Shown: positions 16,370 through 24,904, counted from the first letter of the stretch. The stretch: DNA of 64,000 bases from Salipiger pentaromativorans (GCF_024721115.1 NZ_JAMDHK010000019.1:1-64000); one strand, 5' to 3'. Notes: generated by a model not told the origin, from the sequence alone. Program-made: numbers and translations.

Positions 16370-17002
16370 ATGCGGCCGCTTACGCTTATTCTTGCCGGTC
16401 TCGCTGTGGCCGGTGCCGCCAAGATCGGCCTAGCGCTGATGGAAGAGCCCCGGAGCGCCTCGGTGATTCCCGCCGAAACCGAGCAGACGGCCTTTGTCTC
16501 GGCCGCTTCCGCTGCCACCAGCACCGAGCCAGCCCCGGCGCCCAAGCCGGTGGCGGCAGAGCCGCTGCAATGCGATGCGCCCGAGGATCTTCTGGCCTCG
16601 ATCCAGCAGGAGCGCGCGCTTCTGGAGGCGCAGAAGGACCGCAATGCGCAGCACGAGGCCGAGCTGGACCTGGCGAGCGAGACGCTGGCGCTCGAACAGC
16701 AGCGGCTGGCGGATCTCAAGACCGAGCTGGAAGGGCTGCTGGCCAAGGTCGAGGCGGCGCATACCTCGGATGTCGACCGTCTGGTGGCGCTTTATCAGAA
16801 CATGAAGCCCAAGGATGCCGCCGCGATCATGAACGATCTCGACATCGAGGTGTCCGTCATGGTGCTGGGCACGATGAACGAGCGTGACGCGGCCCCGATC
16901 CTCGCGGCGCTGAATCCGGTGCGCGCGCGGGCAATTTCGCAGATCATCCTCGAGCGCTCCAAGCTGCCCGGCGATCAGCGTCTGGACGATATTCGGCTCT
17001 AA
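16370..17002 (+). CDS. MotE-like protein (MgtE N-terminal domain family)
   Basis: A 210-residue exported or bitopic protein: an N-terminal hydrophobic helix (LTLILAGLAVAGAAKIGLAL), an Ala/Pro linker, a coiled coil (about 85-135, ERALLEAQKDRNAQHEAELD), and a C-terminal MgtE-N-like domain with LYQNMKPKDAAAIMNDLDIE. This matches MotE, the periplasmic chaperone-like stator factor of alphaproteobacteria. It closes the fliL operon and flagellar arm A; a terminator begins at its stop codon. Confidence 0.75.
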   Translation: MRPLTLILAGLAVAGAAKIGLALMEEPRSASVIPAETEQTAFVSAASAATSTEPAPAPKPVAAEPLQCDAPEDLLASIQQERALLEAQKDRNAQHEAELDLASETLALEQQRLADLKTELEGLLAKVEAAHTSDVDRLVALYQNMKPKDAAAIMNDLDIEVSVMVLGTMNERDAAPILAALNPVRARAISQIILERSKLPGDQRLDDIRL

Positions 17003-17023
17003 CCCGGCCCAAGCTCGGGTTTT
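17001..17023 (+). terminator. Terminator at the end of the fliL operon
   Basis: AACCCG (17001-17006) pairs with CGGGTT (17016-17021), and a short T run follows. The stem begins inside the TAA stop codon of the motE-like gene. Confidence 0.55.
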
Positions 17024-17172
17024 GCCCTGGTCCCGCATTGTCGGCGGGGCCAAGGCGATCTGCATTTTACATAAGATGGATTATCGGGGAAACAGGGACC
17101 GATCCCGACGCCGTTGCAGCGTGGCCTGCCCCCAGGAAAGCACCGTCGTATTCGGGCCGTGGCGGCGCAAAC

Positions 17173-17916
17173 CTAGTGAACCACTTTCGACAGGAAGGAC
17201 TGGAGCCGCGGCGACTGCGGCGCGTCCAGCACCTGCGCGGGCGGGCCCATCTCGCCGACCTTGCCGCCATCCATGAAGACGACATTGGTCGCCACGTCGC
17301 GGGCAAAGGACATCTCATGCGTGACGACGACCATGGTCGTGCCGTCCTCGGCAAGCCCTTGCATCACTTCCAGCACCTCGCCCACCAGCTCCGGGTCCAG
17401 CGCCGAGGTCGGTTCGTCGAACAGCATCACCTCGGGGTCCAGCGCCAGGGCGCGGGCAATCGCCACCCGCTGCGCCTGTCCGCCGGAAATCTGGTTCGGC
17501 ATGAGATGGGCGCGTTCCGACAGGCCGACGCGGGCCAGCAGCTCATCCGCCTTTTCGCCCGCCGCCTTGCGGCTGAGAATGCGGTTCAGGAACGGCCCCG
17601 ACATCACGTTCTCGCGCACCGTCATATGCGGGAACAGGTTGAAGCCCTGAAACACCATGCCCGTCGAGGCGCGGAACTTGGCCTTGCGCGGCTCGGAGAC
17701 CTTGCCGCCCGGCTCGAATTCCAGCCGCTGGGTGGCGATCTCCAGCCGTCCGGCGGTGGGCTCTTCCAGCAGGTTCAGGCAGCGCAGAAAGGTCGACTTG
17801 CCGCAGCCCGACGGGCCGATCACCACCGCGACATCGCCGCGTTCGATCTTCAGATCCACCCCTTTCAGCACATGGATGTCGCCAAAGCTCTTCTTCAGGC
17901 CCTTTACATGGATCAT
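17173..17916 (-). CDS. Polar amino acid-type ABC transporter ATPase
   Basis: The 247-residue ATPase of a GlnQ/HisP-type importer. Walker A is GPSGCGKST (about 33-41), the signature is ISGGQAQR, and Walker B is VMLFDEPTSALDPE, followed by the His-loop VVVTHEMSFA. It is 13 bases downstream of its permease gene on the same strand. The substrate-binding protein is encoded divergently. Because the amino-acid-type transporter at 45-47.7 kb has no ATPase gene, this protein might also serve that system; that is inference only. Confidence 0.92.
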   Translation of the reverse strand: MIHVKGLKKSFGDIHVLKGVDLKIERGDVAVVIGPSGCGKSTFLRCLNLLEEPTAGRLEIATQRLEFEPGGKVSEPRKAKFRASTGMVFQGFNLFPHMTVRENVMSGPFLNRILSRKAAGEKADELLARVGLSERAHLMPNQISGGQAQRVAIARALALDPEVMLFDEPTSALDPELVGEVLEVMQGLAEDGTTMVVVTHEMSFARDVATNVVFMDGGKVGEMGPPAQVLDAPQSPRLQSFLSKVVH

Positions 17917-17929
17917 GTCGCGTCCTCCT

Positions 17930-18577
17930 TCAGTGCTTCAGTTCGTAACGGCTGGCGATGAGCGTCACCGGCGTCAGGATCGCCAGATACAGCAGCGCCG
18001 CAAAGGTGTAGACCTCGAGCGGCCGGTAGGTGGACATGGTCAGGCTGCTGGCGGCGTACATGATGTCGGGGACGGCGACGACCGAGAGCAGCGAAGTGTT
18101 CTTGAGCTGCAGGATCGACTGGCTGACGATGGGCGGCACCATCCGGCGGGTGGCCTGAGGCAGAATGATGTGGCGCATCTTGGTGGCGTAGGAAAAGCCC
18201 AGGACCGTCGAGGCCTCCCACTGGCCCTTTTCGATGGAGATCACACCGGCGCGGAAAATCTCGGCCGAGAAGGCGCCCATATAAAGCGTGAGCCCGAGCC
18301 CGGCGGCGAACCAGTCGGGCAGCGCATAGCCTGTCACCATCGGCAGCGCATAGAAGAACCACACGATCTGCACCAGCAGCGGCGTGCTGCGGAACAGCAG
18401 CACATAGGCCGAGGCGACCCAGCGCAGCACCGGCACGCGGGCGACGAGGATCAGGCCGAAGACCACTCCGATCAGAAGCCCGGCGATCGAGGTGACGACG
18501 GCATAGGCCAGCGTGATCTTGATGGCGTTCAGCCAGAGTGCCCCGTCGAGGACCACCGACCAGTCGAATTCATACAT
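17930..18577 (-). CDS. Polar amino acid-type ABC transporter permease
   Basis: A 215-residue integral membrane subunit of the HisM/GlnP type. It has about five membrane helices, the segment VLLFRSTPLLVQIVWFFYAL, and the ATPase-contact EAA loop (EASTVLGFSYATKMRHIILP). I chose the ATG at 18577 because GGAAGGAAA sits before it, although the frame stays open 96 bases further upstream. Only one permease gene is present, so the pore is probably a homodimer. It is transcribed with the ATPase gene. Confidence 0.9.
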   Translation of the reverse strand: MYEFDWSVVLDGALWLNAIKITLAYAVVTSIAGLLIGVVFGLILVARVPVLRWVASAYVLLFRSTPLLVQIVWFFYALPMVTGYALPDWFAAGLGLTLYMGAFSAEIFRAGVISIEKGQWEASTVLGFSYATKMRHIILPQATRRMVPPIVSQSILQLKNTSLLSVVAVPDIMYAASSLTMSTYRPLEVYTFAALLYLAILTPVTLIASRYELKH

Positions 18578-18714
18578 CAGGTTTCCTTCCATCTCGCGCC
18601 GCGCCGACGGACAGGCAGGGTGCTGCGGCAGGACAGTCCTACATCCGCGAGCGGCGGCTGCGCCAGAGCACATTCTGAGACACTAGCAAAATACACCAAA
18701 ATTTCGATAAAAAT

Positions 18715-18727
18715 ATTGCATTGCAAT
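18715..18727. promoter_or_regulatory. 13-bp palindrome, candidate IclR operator 1
   Basis: ATTGCA-T-TGCAAT lies in the 299-base divergent region between the permease gene and the binding-protein gene, which is AT-rich and holds nothing else I recognise. The identical palindrome, read on the other strand, occurs at 22196-22208 next to the IclR gene of this cluster. Confidence 0.6.
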
Positions 18728-18876
18728 AAAAGTCTATCATTTTTACATCACTCCCCTGGAAAGGGCGTTTTTCCCCTCCCGGCCCCGGCGGTTTGCCTTG
18801 CCATCCGCTGATTCGCGTCGCTTGAGTAGCCTCAGAGCCGCGCCAGGTGCCGGCCGACAGAGACAGGGAAACCATA

Positions 18877-19713
18877 ATGAACACCTTCAAACTGACTGTG
18901 GCCGCCGCCGCGCTGTGCTTCTCCGCCGTCCCGGCGCTGGCCGATTCCATCTGGGAGAACATCGAAGCCTCGGGCGAAGTCGTCTGCGGCGGCATCCAGA
19001 ACTACCCGCCGACCTCGTTCCATGTGGGCGGCGACCTGGAATACGCGGGCTACGGCCCGAACATCTGCCGCCAGATCGTTGCCGATCTGGGCGCGGAAAT
19101 GGGCAAGGAGCTGAAAGTCGTCTGGAAGGAAACCACCTGGCAGAGCGTGGTTCTGGACCTTCAGGCCGGGCGGATCGACCTCTTCCCCGGCATGACCGCC
19201 ACCGAAGAGCGCAAGAAGGCGCTGGATATGGCCGGTCCGCTCTACCGCATGACCGACTGCGTGATCGCCCGCAAGGGCACCGAGCCGATGGCGACCTGGG
19301 AAGAGTACAATACCGCCGACAGCACCTTTGCGATGGTGACGGGCACGGCGCAGGTGGCCTTCCTCGAATCCGACGTGCCGGAAGCGAAGATCATGTCGCT
19401 CAAGGAAATGAGCGAGTCGATCATGGCGGTTCAGGCAGGCCGGGCGGAGTATCTTGTGCAGGAACTGCCGATCTGCCTCCAGACCTTCACCACGACGCCG
19501 AATATCTTCGAAGCCTACACCGTGCCCAAGCCGGAGCATGGCAGCCCGTCCTCGGCGGGCATCCGCAAGGATGACGATGGCCGTTTCAGCGATTTCGTGC
19601 AGGCCTGGGCCGATGGACACCGCGCCGAAGGCACCGTGGCGCCGCTGATCATCGACGGCTTTGCCGCCGCGGGCATGGATGTGTCCAACATCCCCGCCGG
19701 CATCGAGTTCTGA
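18877..19713 (+). CDS. Amino acid-type ABC substrate-binding protein (SBP family 3)
   Basis: A 278-residue periplasmic binding protein. A Sec signal (KLTVAAAALCFSAVPALADS) is followed by a family-3 bilobed domain with VVCGGIQNYPPTSFHVGG, LQAGRIDLFPGMTATEERKK and FAMVTGTAQVAFLE. The start at 18877 places the signal peptide correctly. It is divergent from its permease and ATPase, and ends at a strong terminator. The neighbours (CoA ligase and crotonase) suggest a carboxylic acid or betaine-like ligand rather than a standard amino acid. Confidence 0.9.
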   Translation: MNTFKLTVAAAALCFSAVPALADSIWENIEASGEVVCGGIQNYPPTSFHVGGDLEYAGYGPNICRQIVADLGAEMGKELKVVWKETTWQSVVLDLQAGRIDLFPGMTATEERKKALDMAGPLYRMTDCVIARKGTEPMATWEEYNTADSTFAMVTGTAQVAFLESDVPEAKIMSLKEMSESIMAVQAGRAEYLVQELPICLQTFTTTPNIFEAYTVPKPEHGSPSSAGIRKDDDGRFSDFVQAWADGHRAEGTVAPLIIDGFAAAGMDVSNIPAGIEF

Positions 19714-19739
19714 TCCCTCGCATCCCTTGTGAGACCCGG

Positions 19740-19767
19740 AAAGGGCGGCCTTCGGGCCGCCCTTTTT
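19740..19767 (+). terminator. Terminator after the SBP gene
   Basis: AAAGGGCGGCC (19740-19750), loop TTCG, GGCCGCCCTTT (19755-19765), then further T residues. A textbook rho-independent terminator. Confidence 0.9.
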
Positions 19768-19785
19768 CATTGGAATCCTCAGGGC

Positions 19786-19814
19786 AAAAAAGAAAGGCGG
19801 CCCGAAGGCCGCCT
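19786..19814 (-). terminator. Terminator after the crotonase gene
   Basis: AGGCGGCC (19795-19802) pairs with GGCCGCCT (19807-19814) around CGAA. On the minus strand the stem is followed by T-rich sequence (complement of the A run at 19786-19791), which terminates the crotonase transcript and faces the previous terminator. Confidence 0.8.
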
Positions 19815-19837
19815 GTCCTGACGTTCCGGCGCGGGGC

Positions 19838-20608
19838 TCAGGCCCGCTTGCGGTCCAGAAACTTCTTCATGTGTTTCTGGGTGTCGCCCTCTTCAAAGGC
19901 CCGGTGGTGGATCTGGCGGGCCAGCTCGAAGGTTTCGTCAAAGCTGTGCTGGGTCGCGGCGCAGATGCGCTGCTTGTTCAGCGCATAGGCCCGTTTCGGC
20001 AGGGCCGCGAGCTCGCGTGCCAGCTCCAGAGCACGGGGCAGCACCTGCTCGGGGGCGACCAGCTCGTTGATCAGGCCGACGCGATGGCATTCCTCCGGCG
20101 AGACGATGCGGCCGGTCTGCACCAGGTCGATGGCGCGCGACAGGCCGAGCATTTCCTTGATGATCCAGAAGCCGGTGACAGAGGCGATGCCCTGCTTGAT
20201 TTCCGGCTGCCCCATCGGCGAGTTGGCGCTGCCGATCCGCATATCCGCCAGCAGCGTGACCTGAAAGGCCGACCCGGCGGCGATGCCGTTCAGCGCCACG
20301 ATGAAGGGTTTCTCGAAGCGGCGGATCGCGTTGTAGAGGATGCGCCATTCCTCGATCCAGAGCTCGGCGCGGTCGGCGTCGAAATCCTTGCCTTCGTTCA
20401 GGTCCTGGCCCGCACAGAAGGCCCGCGCCCCGGCGCCGGTCAGCACGACCGCCTCGACCTCGGGGTCGCGCCCGGCGCGCTGGATCGCCAGCACCAGATC
20501 GTCGCGCATGGGCTTGTCCCAGGCGTTGAGGATCCTGGGCTTGTTCAGAGTGATGACGCGGATGTTGCCATCCATCGTCAGCAGGATCGGATCGGTTTCT
20601 TCGGTCAT
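19838..20608 (-). CDS. Enoyl-CoA hydratase/isomerase family protein with altered catalytic Glu
   Basis: A 256-residue crotonase-fold enzyme acting on a CoA thioester. The oxyanion-hole region (AFCAGQDL, about 64-70) and GQPEIKQGI (about 133-141) are present, so the second catalytic Glu (Glu136) is kept. The first is not: where hydratases have GGGCEL the sequence is GSAFQV, with Gln116. This suggests dehydratase, isomerase, hydrolase or dehalogenase chemistry rather than standard hydration. It lies 17 bases downstream of the CoA ligase gene and presumably uses its product. CaiD-like function is one possibility. Confidence 0.82.
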   Translation of the reverse strand: MTEETDPILLTMDGNIRVITLNKPRILNAWDKPMRDDLVLAIQRAGRDPEVEAVVLTGAGARAFCAGQDLNEGKDFDADRAELWIEEWRILYNAIRRFEKPFIVALNGIAAGSAFQVTLLADMRIGSANSPMGQPEIKQGIASVTGFWIIKEMLGLSRAIDLVQTGRIVSPEECHRVGLINELVAPEQVLPRALELARELAALPKRAYALNKQRICAATQHSFDETFELARQIHHRAFEEGDTQKHMKKFLDRKRA

Positions 20609-20625
20609 GGTCTTTCCTTTCGGTA

Positions 20626-22146
20626 TCAGTGTCTTGTCCAGTCCCCGCCGCGCATCGGATCAAGCTTGTGCTTCATGATCCGCTGGCTTGGGGTGCGTTC
20701 GAAATCGGTGACGAAGCTGATGAACTGCGGCAGCTGGTGCGGGGCCAGACGCCCCTTGAGCCAGTCGAACAGGCTTTCGCCCGTGAGCTGCTGGCCGGCC
20801 ACCGGCTGCACATAGATCTTGATGTCGGCCTCGCCGATCTCGGCCTTGACCGGGATCGCGGCGCAGGCGGCAACCCCGTCATGCTGCTCGACCACGTTCT
20901 CGACCTCCCAGGCCGAGACGTTCTCGCCCCGCACCCGGATCGTGTCCTTCATCCGCCCGTGAAAGCGCAGCCGCCCCTCGGCATCCAGCGAACCCATGTC
21001 GCCGGTAAAGAGGCGCCCGCCGCGCAGCGCCTCGCGCGTGGCCTCGTCGGAATTGGTGTAGCCTGCGAAGAGCGCGCTCTCCCGGCCGGGGCGTGGCGTG
21101 ACGACAATCTCGCCCTTCTCGCCCTGCGCGACGGGGGCGCCGTCGCGGTCGAGGATCGCCACGTCGAACCAGGGCAGCGGACGGCCCACAAGGCCCGGCA
21201 GCCCCTCTGTGTTGACCGTTGTCAGGCTCGACGCCTCGGTCATGCCGTAGCCCTCGTGCACCTTCACGCCAAAGCGCGCCTCGACCGCCCGCCAGGTGTC
21301 GGCGTCGCAGCCGCCGCCCCAGGCCACGCTCACCTTGTGGTAGCGGTCGTCGGGGCGGGGCGGCTGCTTCAGCAGCATTTGCAGGATACCGCCCAGATGG
21401 TGGATGCGGGTCGCGCCGGTGGTCCGCACCTCGTTCCAGAAGCCCGAGGCGGTAAAGCGCGGCGCCAGTGCCAGCGAGACCTTGCGGATCAGCGGCAGGA
21501 TGATCACCTGCGCGCCGCCGATGTGGTGGAACGGCTCCCAGGTGTAATAGACCGCGCCGTCTTCGGCGGCCGAGGAAATCGCGGCGCTTTCGGCGGAATA
21601 ACGCAGCATGGCATGGGTCACCGGCACGCCTTTCGGCTTGCCCGTGGTGCCGGAGGTGAAGCTGATCATCATCAGGTCGGAGGGATCGGGCGCGGCAAAG
21701 GCGATCTCGGGCGCGCCGCCCAGAACCCCGTCGAGCCCGGTTTCGGGGCGCAGCAGCACGGGGCATCCGGCCTCCTGCACCACGTCGGCGACCGCGTCCT
21801 CGGCGATCAGCAGCGAGACCTGTGCCTCGCTCACCGCGAAGCTGACCGCGCTGCCTATCTGCCGCAGCCCGACCGGCACCCAGACGGCGCGCAGCATCGC
21901 CAGCCCCAGCACGGCGGCGCAATAGTCGAAATGGGTGCCCAGCATCAGCGCGACGCGGTCCCCGGCACCGATCCCGCGCGCCGACAGGCCGCAGGCGATC
22001 AGCCGGGCGCGCGCGGTCAGGTCGCCGACGGTCCGGCTTGTCCAGACGCCGTTCTCCGGTTCGCTGGCATAGGGTTGCTCGGGGGCCGCCCGCTCCAGCA
22101 GGTGCAGAAACCCGTCACCTTCCCAATTTTTGGATGTCAATGCCAT
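20626..22146 (-). CDS. AMP-dependent acyl-CoA synthetase/ligase
   Basis: A 506-residue class I adenylate-forming enzyme that activates a carboxylate to a CoA thioester via an acyl-AMP. Visible motifs are the phosphate loop MISFTSGTTGKPKGVPVTH, the YGMTEAS motif, TGDMGSLDAEGRLRFHGRMK, and a C-terminal SQRIMKHKL containing the likely catalytic Lys. I chose the ATG at 22146, which has GAAGG before it. It is first in a two-gene operon with the crotonase. The layout recalls carnitine/crotonobetaine CoA ligases (CaiC), but the substrate is unproven. Confidence 0.88.
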   Translation of the reverse strand: MALTSKNWEGDGFLHLLERAAPEQPYASEPENGVWTSRTVGDLTARARLIACGLSARGIGAGDRVALMLGTHFDYCAAVLGLAMLRAVWVPVGLRQIGSAVSFAVSEAQVSLLIAEDAVADVVQEAGCPVLLRPETGLDGVLGGAPEIAFAAPDPSDLMMISFTSGTTGKPKGVPVTHAMLRYSAESAAISSAAEDGAVYYTWEPFHHIGGAQVIILPLIRKVSLALAPRFTASGFWNEVRTTGATRIHHLGGILQMLLKQPPRPDDRYHKVSVAWGGGCDADTWRAVEARFGVKVHEGYGMTEASSLTTVNTEGLPGLVGRPLPWFDVAILDRDGAPVAQGEKGEIVVTPRPGRESALFAGYTNSDEATREALRGGRLFTGDMGSLDAEGRLRFHGRMKDTIRVRGENVSAWEVENVVEQHDGVAACAAIPVKAEIGEADIKIYVQPVAGQQLTGESLFDWLKGRLAPHQLPQFISFVTDFERTPSQRIMKHKLDPMRGGDWTRH

Positions 22147-22195
22147 CTTGCCTTCTTTTCTCGCCGATACAGCGAAAATTCCCGTTGAACTTGTT

Positions 22196-22208
22196 ATTGC
22201 AATGCAAT
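22196..22208. promoter_or_regulatory. 13-bp palindrome, candidate IclR operator 2
   Basis: ATTGCA-A-TGCAAT lies between the divergent CoA-ligase and IclR genes, 50 bases before one start and 68 before the other. The same 13 bases, inverted, occur in the transporter promoter at 18715-18727. IclR-family proteins commonly bind such palindromes next to their own gene. Confidence 0.65.
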
Positions 22209-22275
22209 ACAAAGTATTGACAGTTAATCGCGCCGCATTGGCGGTGTCAATGCGACTCCGTCAGGAAGGGCGAGC

Positions 22276-23058
22276 ATGGCGAACACCGGCGAAAAAAATG
22301 ATCCTTTGATGGTCAGGGCGGTGGAAAAGGCGTTCCGCGTTCTTTCCACCTTTGACGAAAGCAGGCCCCGGCAGACGCTGACGCAGCTTGCGGAAAGCGC
22401 CGGGCTCGACCGCTCCGCCGCGCAGCGCTTTTCGCATACGCTGTGGAAGCTCGGCTATCTGCACAAGGATCAGCGCAACAAGACCTTCGAACTGACGCCC
22501 AAGGCGCTGAGCCTCGCCTATCAGTACACGCGCTCCAGCCCCATCGTGCTGCGTGCCCACCCCTACCTGTCGCATCTGAACAAGGCGACCGAGGAGACAA
22601 TCTCGCTGACCGTCCTCGACGGGACCGAGGTCATTTACCTCTCGCGCTACCTGTCGCCCAACGTGCTGGACACGGATGTGATGATCGGCTCGCGCCTGCC
22701 GGCCTATTGTTCGGCGGGCGGGCTCGCGATCCTGTCGACGATGCCGGATGCCGAGGTCGATGCCCTGCTCGACGCCTCCGACCTGCGCGCCTTCACCCGG
22801 CGCACGATCTTTGACCGCGAGGGGATCAAGGCGGCGGTGGAGACCGCGCGCACGCGCGGCTTTGCCATGGTGGAAGAGCAGATCTATGCGGGCGACATCA
22901 CCATTGCCGTGGCGCTGCGGCTGCCCGGCAGCGACCGGGTGGCCGCCGTCAGCCTCGGCGCGTCGCTCTTCCGCTACGATGCGCAGCAGATCGTCAGCCG
23001 CTTCGCCCCGATGCTGATGGGCGCGACACGTTCCATGTCGCAGGGCGTTCCGGTCTGA
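22276..23058 (+). CDS. IclR-family transcriptional regulator
   Basis: A 260-residue regulator with an N-terminal winged helix (about 12-72, AVEKAFRVLSTFDESRPRQT and GLDRSAAQRFSHTLWKLGYL) and a C-terminal effector domain (about 85-255) with the family pattern RLPAYCSAGGLAILSTM and FAMVEEQIYAGDITIAVAL. It is divergent from the CoA ligase gene. The palindrome shared by the ligase and transporter promoters makes it the probable controller of the whole 17-23 kb unit, with the substrate or its CoA ester as effector. Confidence 0.92.
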   Translation: MANTGEKNDPLMVRAVEKAFRVLSTFDESRPRQTLTQLAESAGLDRSAAQRFSHTLWKLGYLHKDQRNKTFELTPKALSLAYQYTRSSPIVLRAHPYLSHLNKATEETISLTVLDGTEVIYLSRYLSPNVLDTDVMIGSRLPAYCSAGGLAILSTMPDAEVDALLDASDLRAFTRRTIFDREGIKAAVETARTRGFAMVEEQIYAGDITIAVALRLPGSDRVAAVSLGASLFRYDAQQIVSRFAPMLMGATRSMSQGVPV

Positions 23059-23064
23059 GGGCGC

Positions 23065-23415
23065 TCAGCTCATCGGGCGCCGGTGCTGGTTCGCCTTATT
23101 GTGGTAATTCCAGATGTCCTCGTGGTGATGGATCATCGGGGTCATGGGGAAGTTGATGTTGCGCAGCGGCAGAGGGCGCAAAAGCCGCATGATGGATTTG
23201 GTGGTCCGGATGAACTTGGCCTTCGGGTTGATGGTCGTGAGCAGCAGCAAAGCGCGACCGTCCGGGCGACGCACCATCATGTACCAGCCCTCGACATCCC
23301 AGGAGCCGGGCTCGCCGACCGAGATCAGTTCAACGGTGGCACCGGCCTCGACTTCGTCTTTCACGCCGCGCTCGAATACCACAAAATTGTCGTCTTGAAG
23401 CGCCTGGCTGTCCAT
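23065..23415 (-). CDS. Conserved-looking hypothetical protein
   Basis: A 116-residue protein I cannot place in a family. It has a balanced composition with a hydrophobic beta-rich centre (GWYMMVRRPDGRALLLLTTI) and a basic, His/Asn-rich C-terminus (MIHHHEDIWNYHNKANQHRR). No signal peptide or membrane helix is evident. The start has AGGG close upstream. It is convergent with the IclR gene, only six bases apart, and precedes about 1 kb without genes. It is more likely real than not because the residue usage is unlike that of the high-GC antisense frames. Confidence 0.5.
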   Translation of the reverse strand: MDSQALQDDNFVVFERGVKDEVEAGATVELISVGEPGSWDVEGWYMMVRRPDGRALLLLTTINPKAKFIRTTKSIMRLLRPLPLRNINFPMTPMIHHHEDIWNYHNKANQHRRPMS

Positions 23416-24463
23416 TACCCTACGTGTGCCTCGCCTACAGGTTGCTCTCGCGCCGTCTCAGTCGTTCGGGTTATTTCAGATCAGCACCCTGATCTCAAGT
23501 TTTCCCGCACACCACCATCCTCGGAAAAATCGCGCGCACGCTGTGATTTTCGCCCAGCCTCTTGGCAAAGAGAGAATATTTTTCAGGATCTTTGCTCTGG
23601 CCGCCAGGGATACCCCACACCGACCAAGGCAAACTGGCCCCAACTTTAGAATTAGCACTCTTATCAAAAATAAGATACCTATTTTCAGGTTTCGATCGCC
23701 TTTTCTGATGCCAATGCGCATCACCTCCCCCCAGAGACCCGCCCGATACGGAGCGCCCGGCGGCCTTTTGGCGCAGAGCGAGCGCCCGCATGGGGCGCGG
23801 CGGGTCGGCGCGATGCCGGTCGCAAGCGACTCGACGCGCCAGATCGGGTCGCCGCGAACAATCGGCCAGGCGACGCGCCCTCTGCGGCACATGGCCCAAC
23901 GCCAGCTTCGAGACGCGAAATCCGGAGAACGCCTCATGCGCCCGGCGCGCAGATTCTTCGCGAACCGGCGGCAAGAAAACCGCAATATACTGAAAATAAA
24001 TACGTTACCTGGAACCCTATGCCCCCGGGCGCAGACCATGCATGCCGCACGGAAGGCCCGCCGCACCAGACAGGCAGAGCGCCAATGCCCCGCCCCTCCC
24101 GCTCTCAACCCCAGCGCAACCGAGCCCGCTCCCAGACCGGCACGCGGGACACCCCGCGTGAGTCGGGAGGCTCGCGACCGCAGGGCACGGGTTGCGGCGC
24201 GCCCAGGAAGATCAACTTCCGGACACAGCCCTGCGACGCAAATTTCGCCCAAAATACAGACGGATTGCCGAAAAATAGAGCAAGTATTGAGCAATCTTAG
24301 GATTCTGTTTCAAATATTAGGATACTAATTTTATAAAAGAGGTCTCCTTCTCATAATCAAGGTGGTGCCAGCGCCCAGCTGCTCTTTGGTCCCGACGTTC
24401 CGTCGTGCCCCGCAGGCAAGCGCCCGTGCAAACAACAACCCGCACCTATCCGAAGGAGCCCCC
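23416..24463. other. About 1 kb without a recognisable gene
   Basis: Open frames here (for example 23476-24294 on the minus strand) are Arg/Cys-rich, lack any motif, and look like frame noise in GC-rich DNA. The stretch alternates GC-rich parts with AT-rich islands, most clearly at 23640-23710 and 24290-24360. It may be a decayed gene region plus the promoter of the downstream cupin/ABC operon. Confidence 0.55.
24297..24326. promoter_or_regulatory. Direct repeat TTAGGATNCT in the cupin/ABC promoter region
   Basis: TTAGGATTCT (24297-24306) and TTAGGATACT (24317-24326) are 20 bases apart, two helical turns, in AT-rich DNA about 140 bases before the first cupin gene. This arrangement suits an operator bound on one DNA face, possibly by the LuxR-type regulator of the cluster. 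Confidence 0.4.
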
Positions 24464-24904
24464 ATGCCTGGCATGCGCAAAACATCGCTCGAAGAGCTCA
24501 CGCTGCACAGCTACACCGACAAGACCGGCGTTAAGACCAACCATCTGACCTTTTACACGAGCGGCCCCGAAGCGCCCGAACCGCTGCAGGTCGGCTATTT
24601 CGAGATGACGCGCTCGGAAAACGCCATGATCTTCCAGCACCAGTTCGAGGAAGGCAAATACGTCATCGAGGGCGAGATCGTGATTGTCGATGTCGAAACC
24701 CGCGAGGTGATCATCGCCAAGAAGGGCGACATGCTGCACCTGCCCACCCTCTCGCGCGCCATCTACTGGACCCCGTCCTATGCCAAGGTCTTCTTCTGCA
24801 GCGGCTCCGACGTTGTGGTCGAAAGCGCCTTCGACTCCGAAATCGCGGTGATCGACGTGCCCGAGCTGTGCGACGCGTTCGGGCTCGTCCCGGCGGAAGG
24901 CTGA
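24464..24904 (+). CDS. Cupin-domain protein
   Basis: A 146-residue single-cupin protein resembling the EutQ-like group: FQHQFEEGKYVIEGEIVIVD is the first cupin box region and GDMLHLPTLSRAIYW the second. Ligand residues are not the complete His/His/Glu/His set, so metal binding is uncertain. The ATG at 24464 was chosen for the AAGGAG before it. It is first in a plus-strand series with an NMT1-type ABC importer, and a second cupin lies at the other end of the transporter genes. It may bind or isomerise the imported ligand. Confidence 0.72.
   Translation: MPGMRKTSLEELTLHSYTDKTGVKTNHLTFYTSGPEAPEPLQVGYFEMTRSENAMIFQHQFEEGKYVIEGEIVIVDVETREVIIAKKGDMLHLPTLSRAIYWTPSYAKVFFCSGSDVVVESAFDSEIAVIDVPELCDAFGLVPAEG

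Noticed and set aside
23476-24294. 272-codon minus-strand frame in the 1-kb gap
   Set aside because: Arg/Cys-rich, no recognisable domain, no convincing ribosome site, and interrupted AT-rich composition unlike the genes around it.
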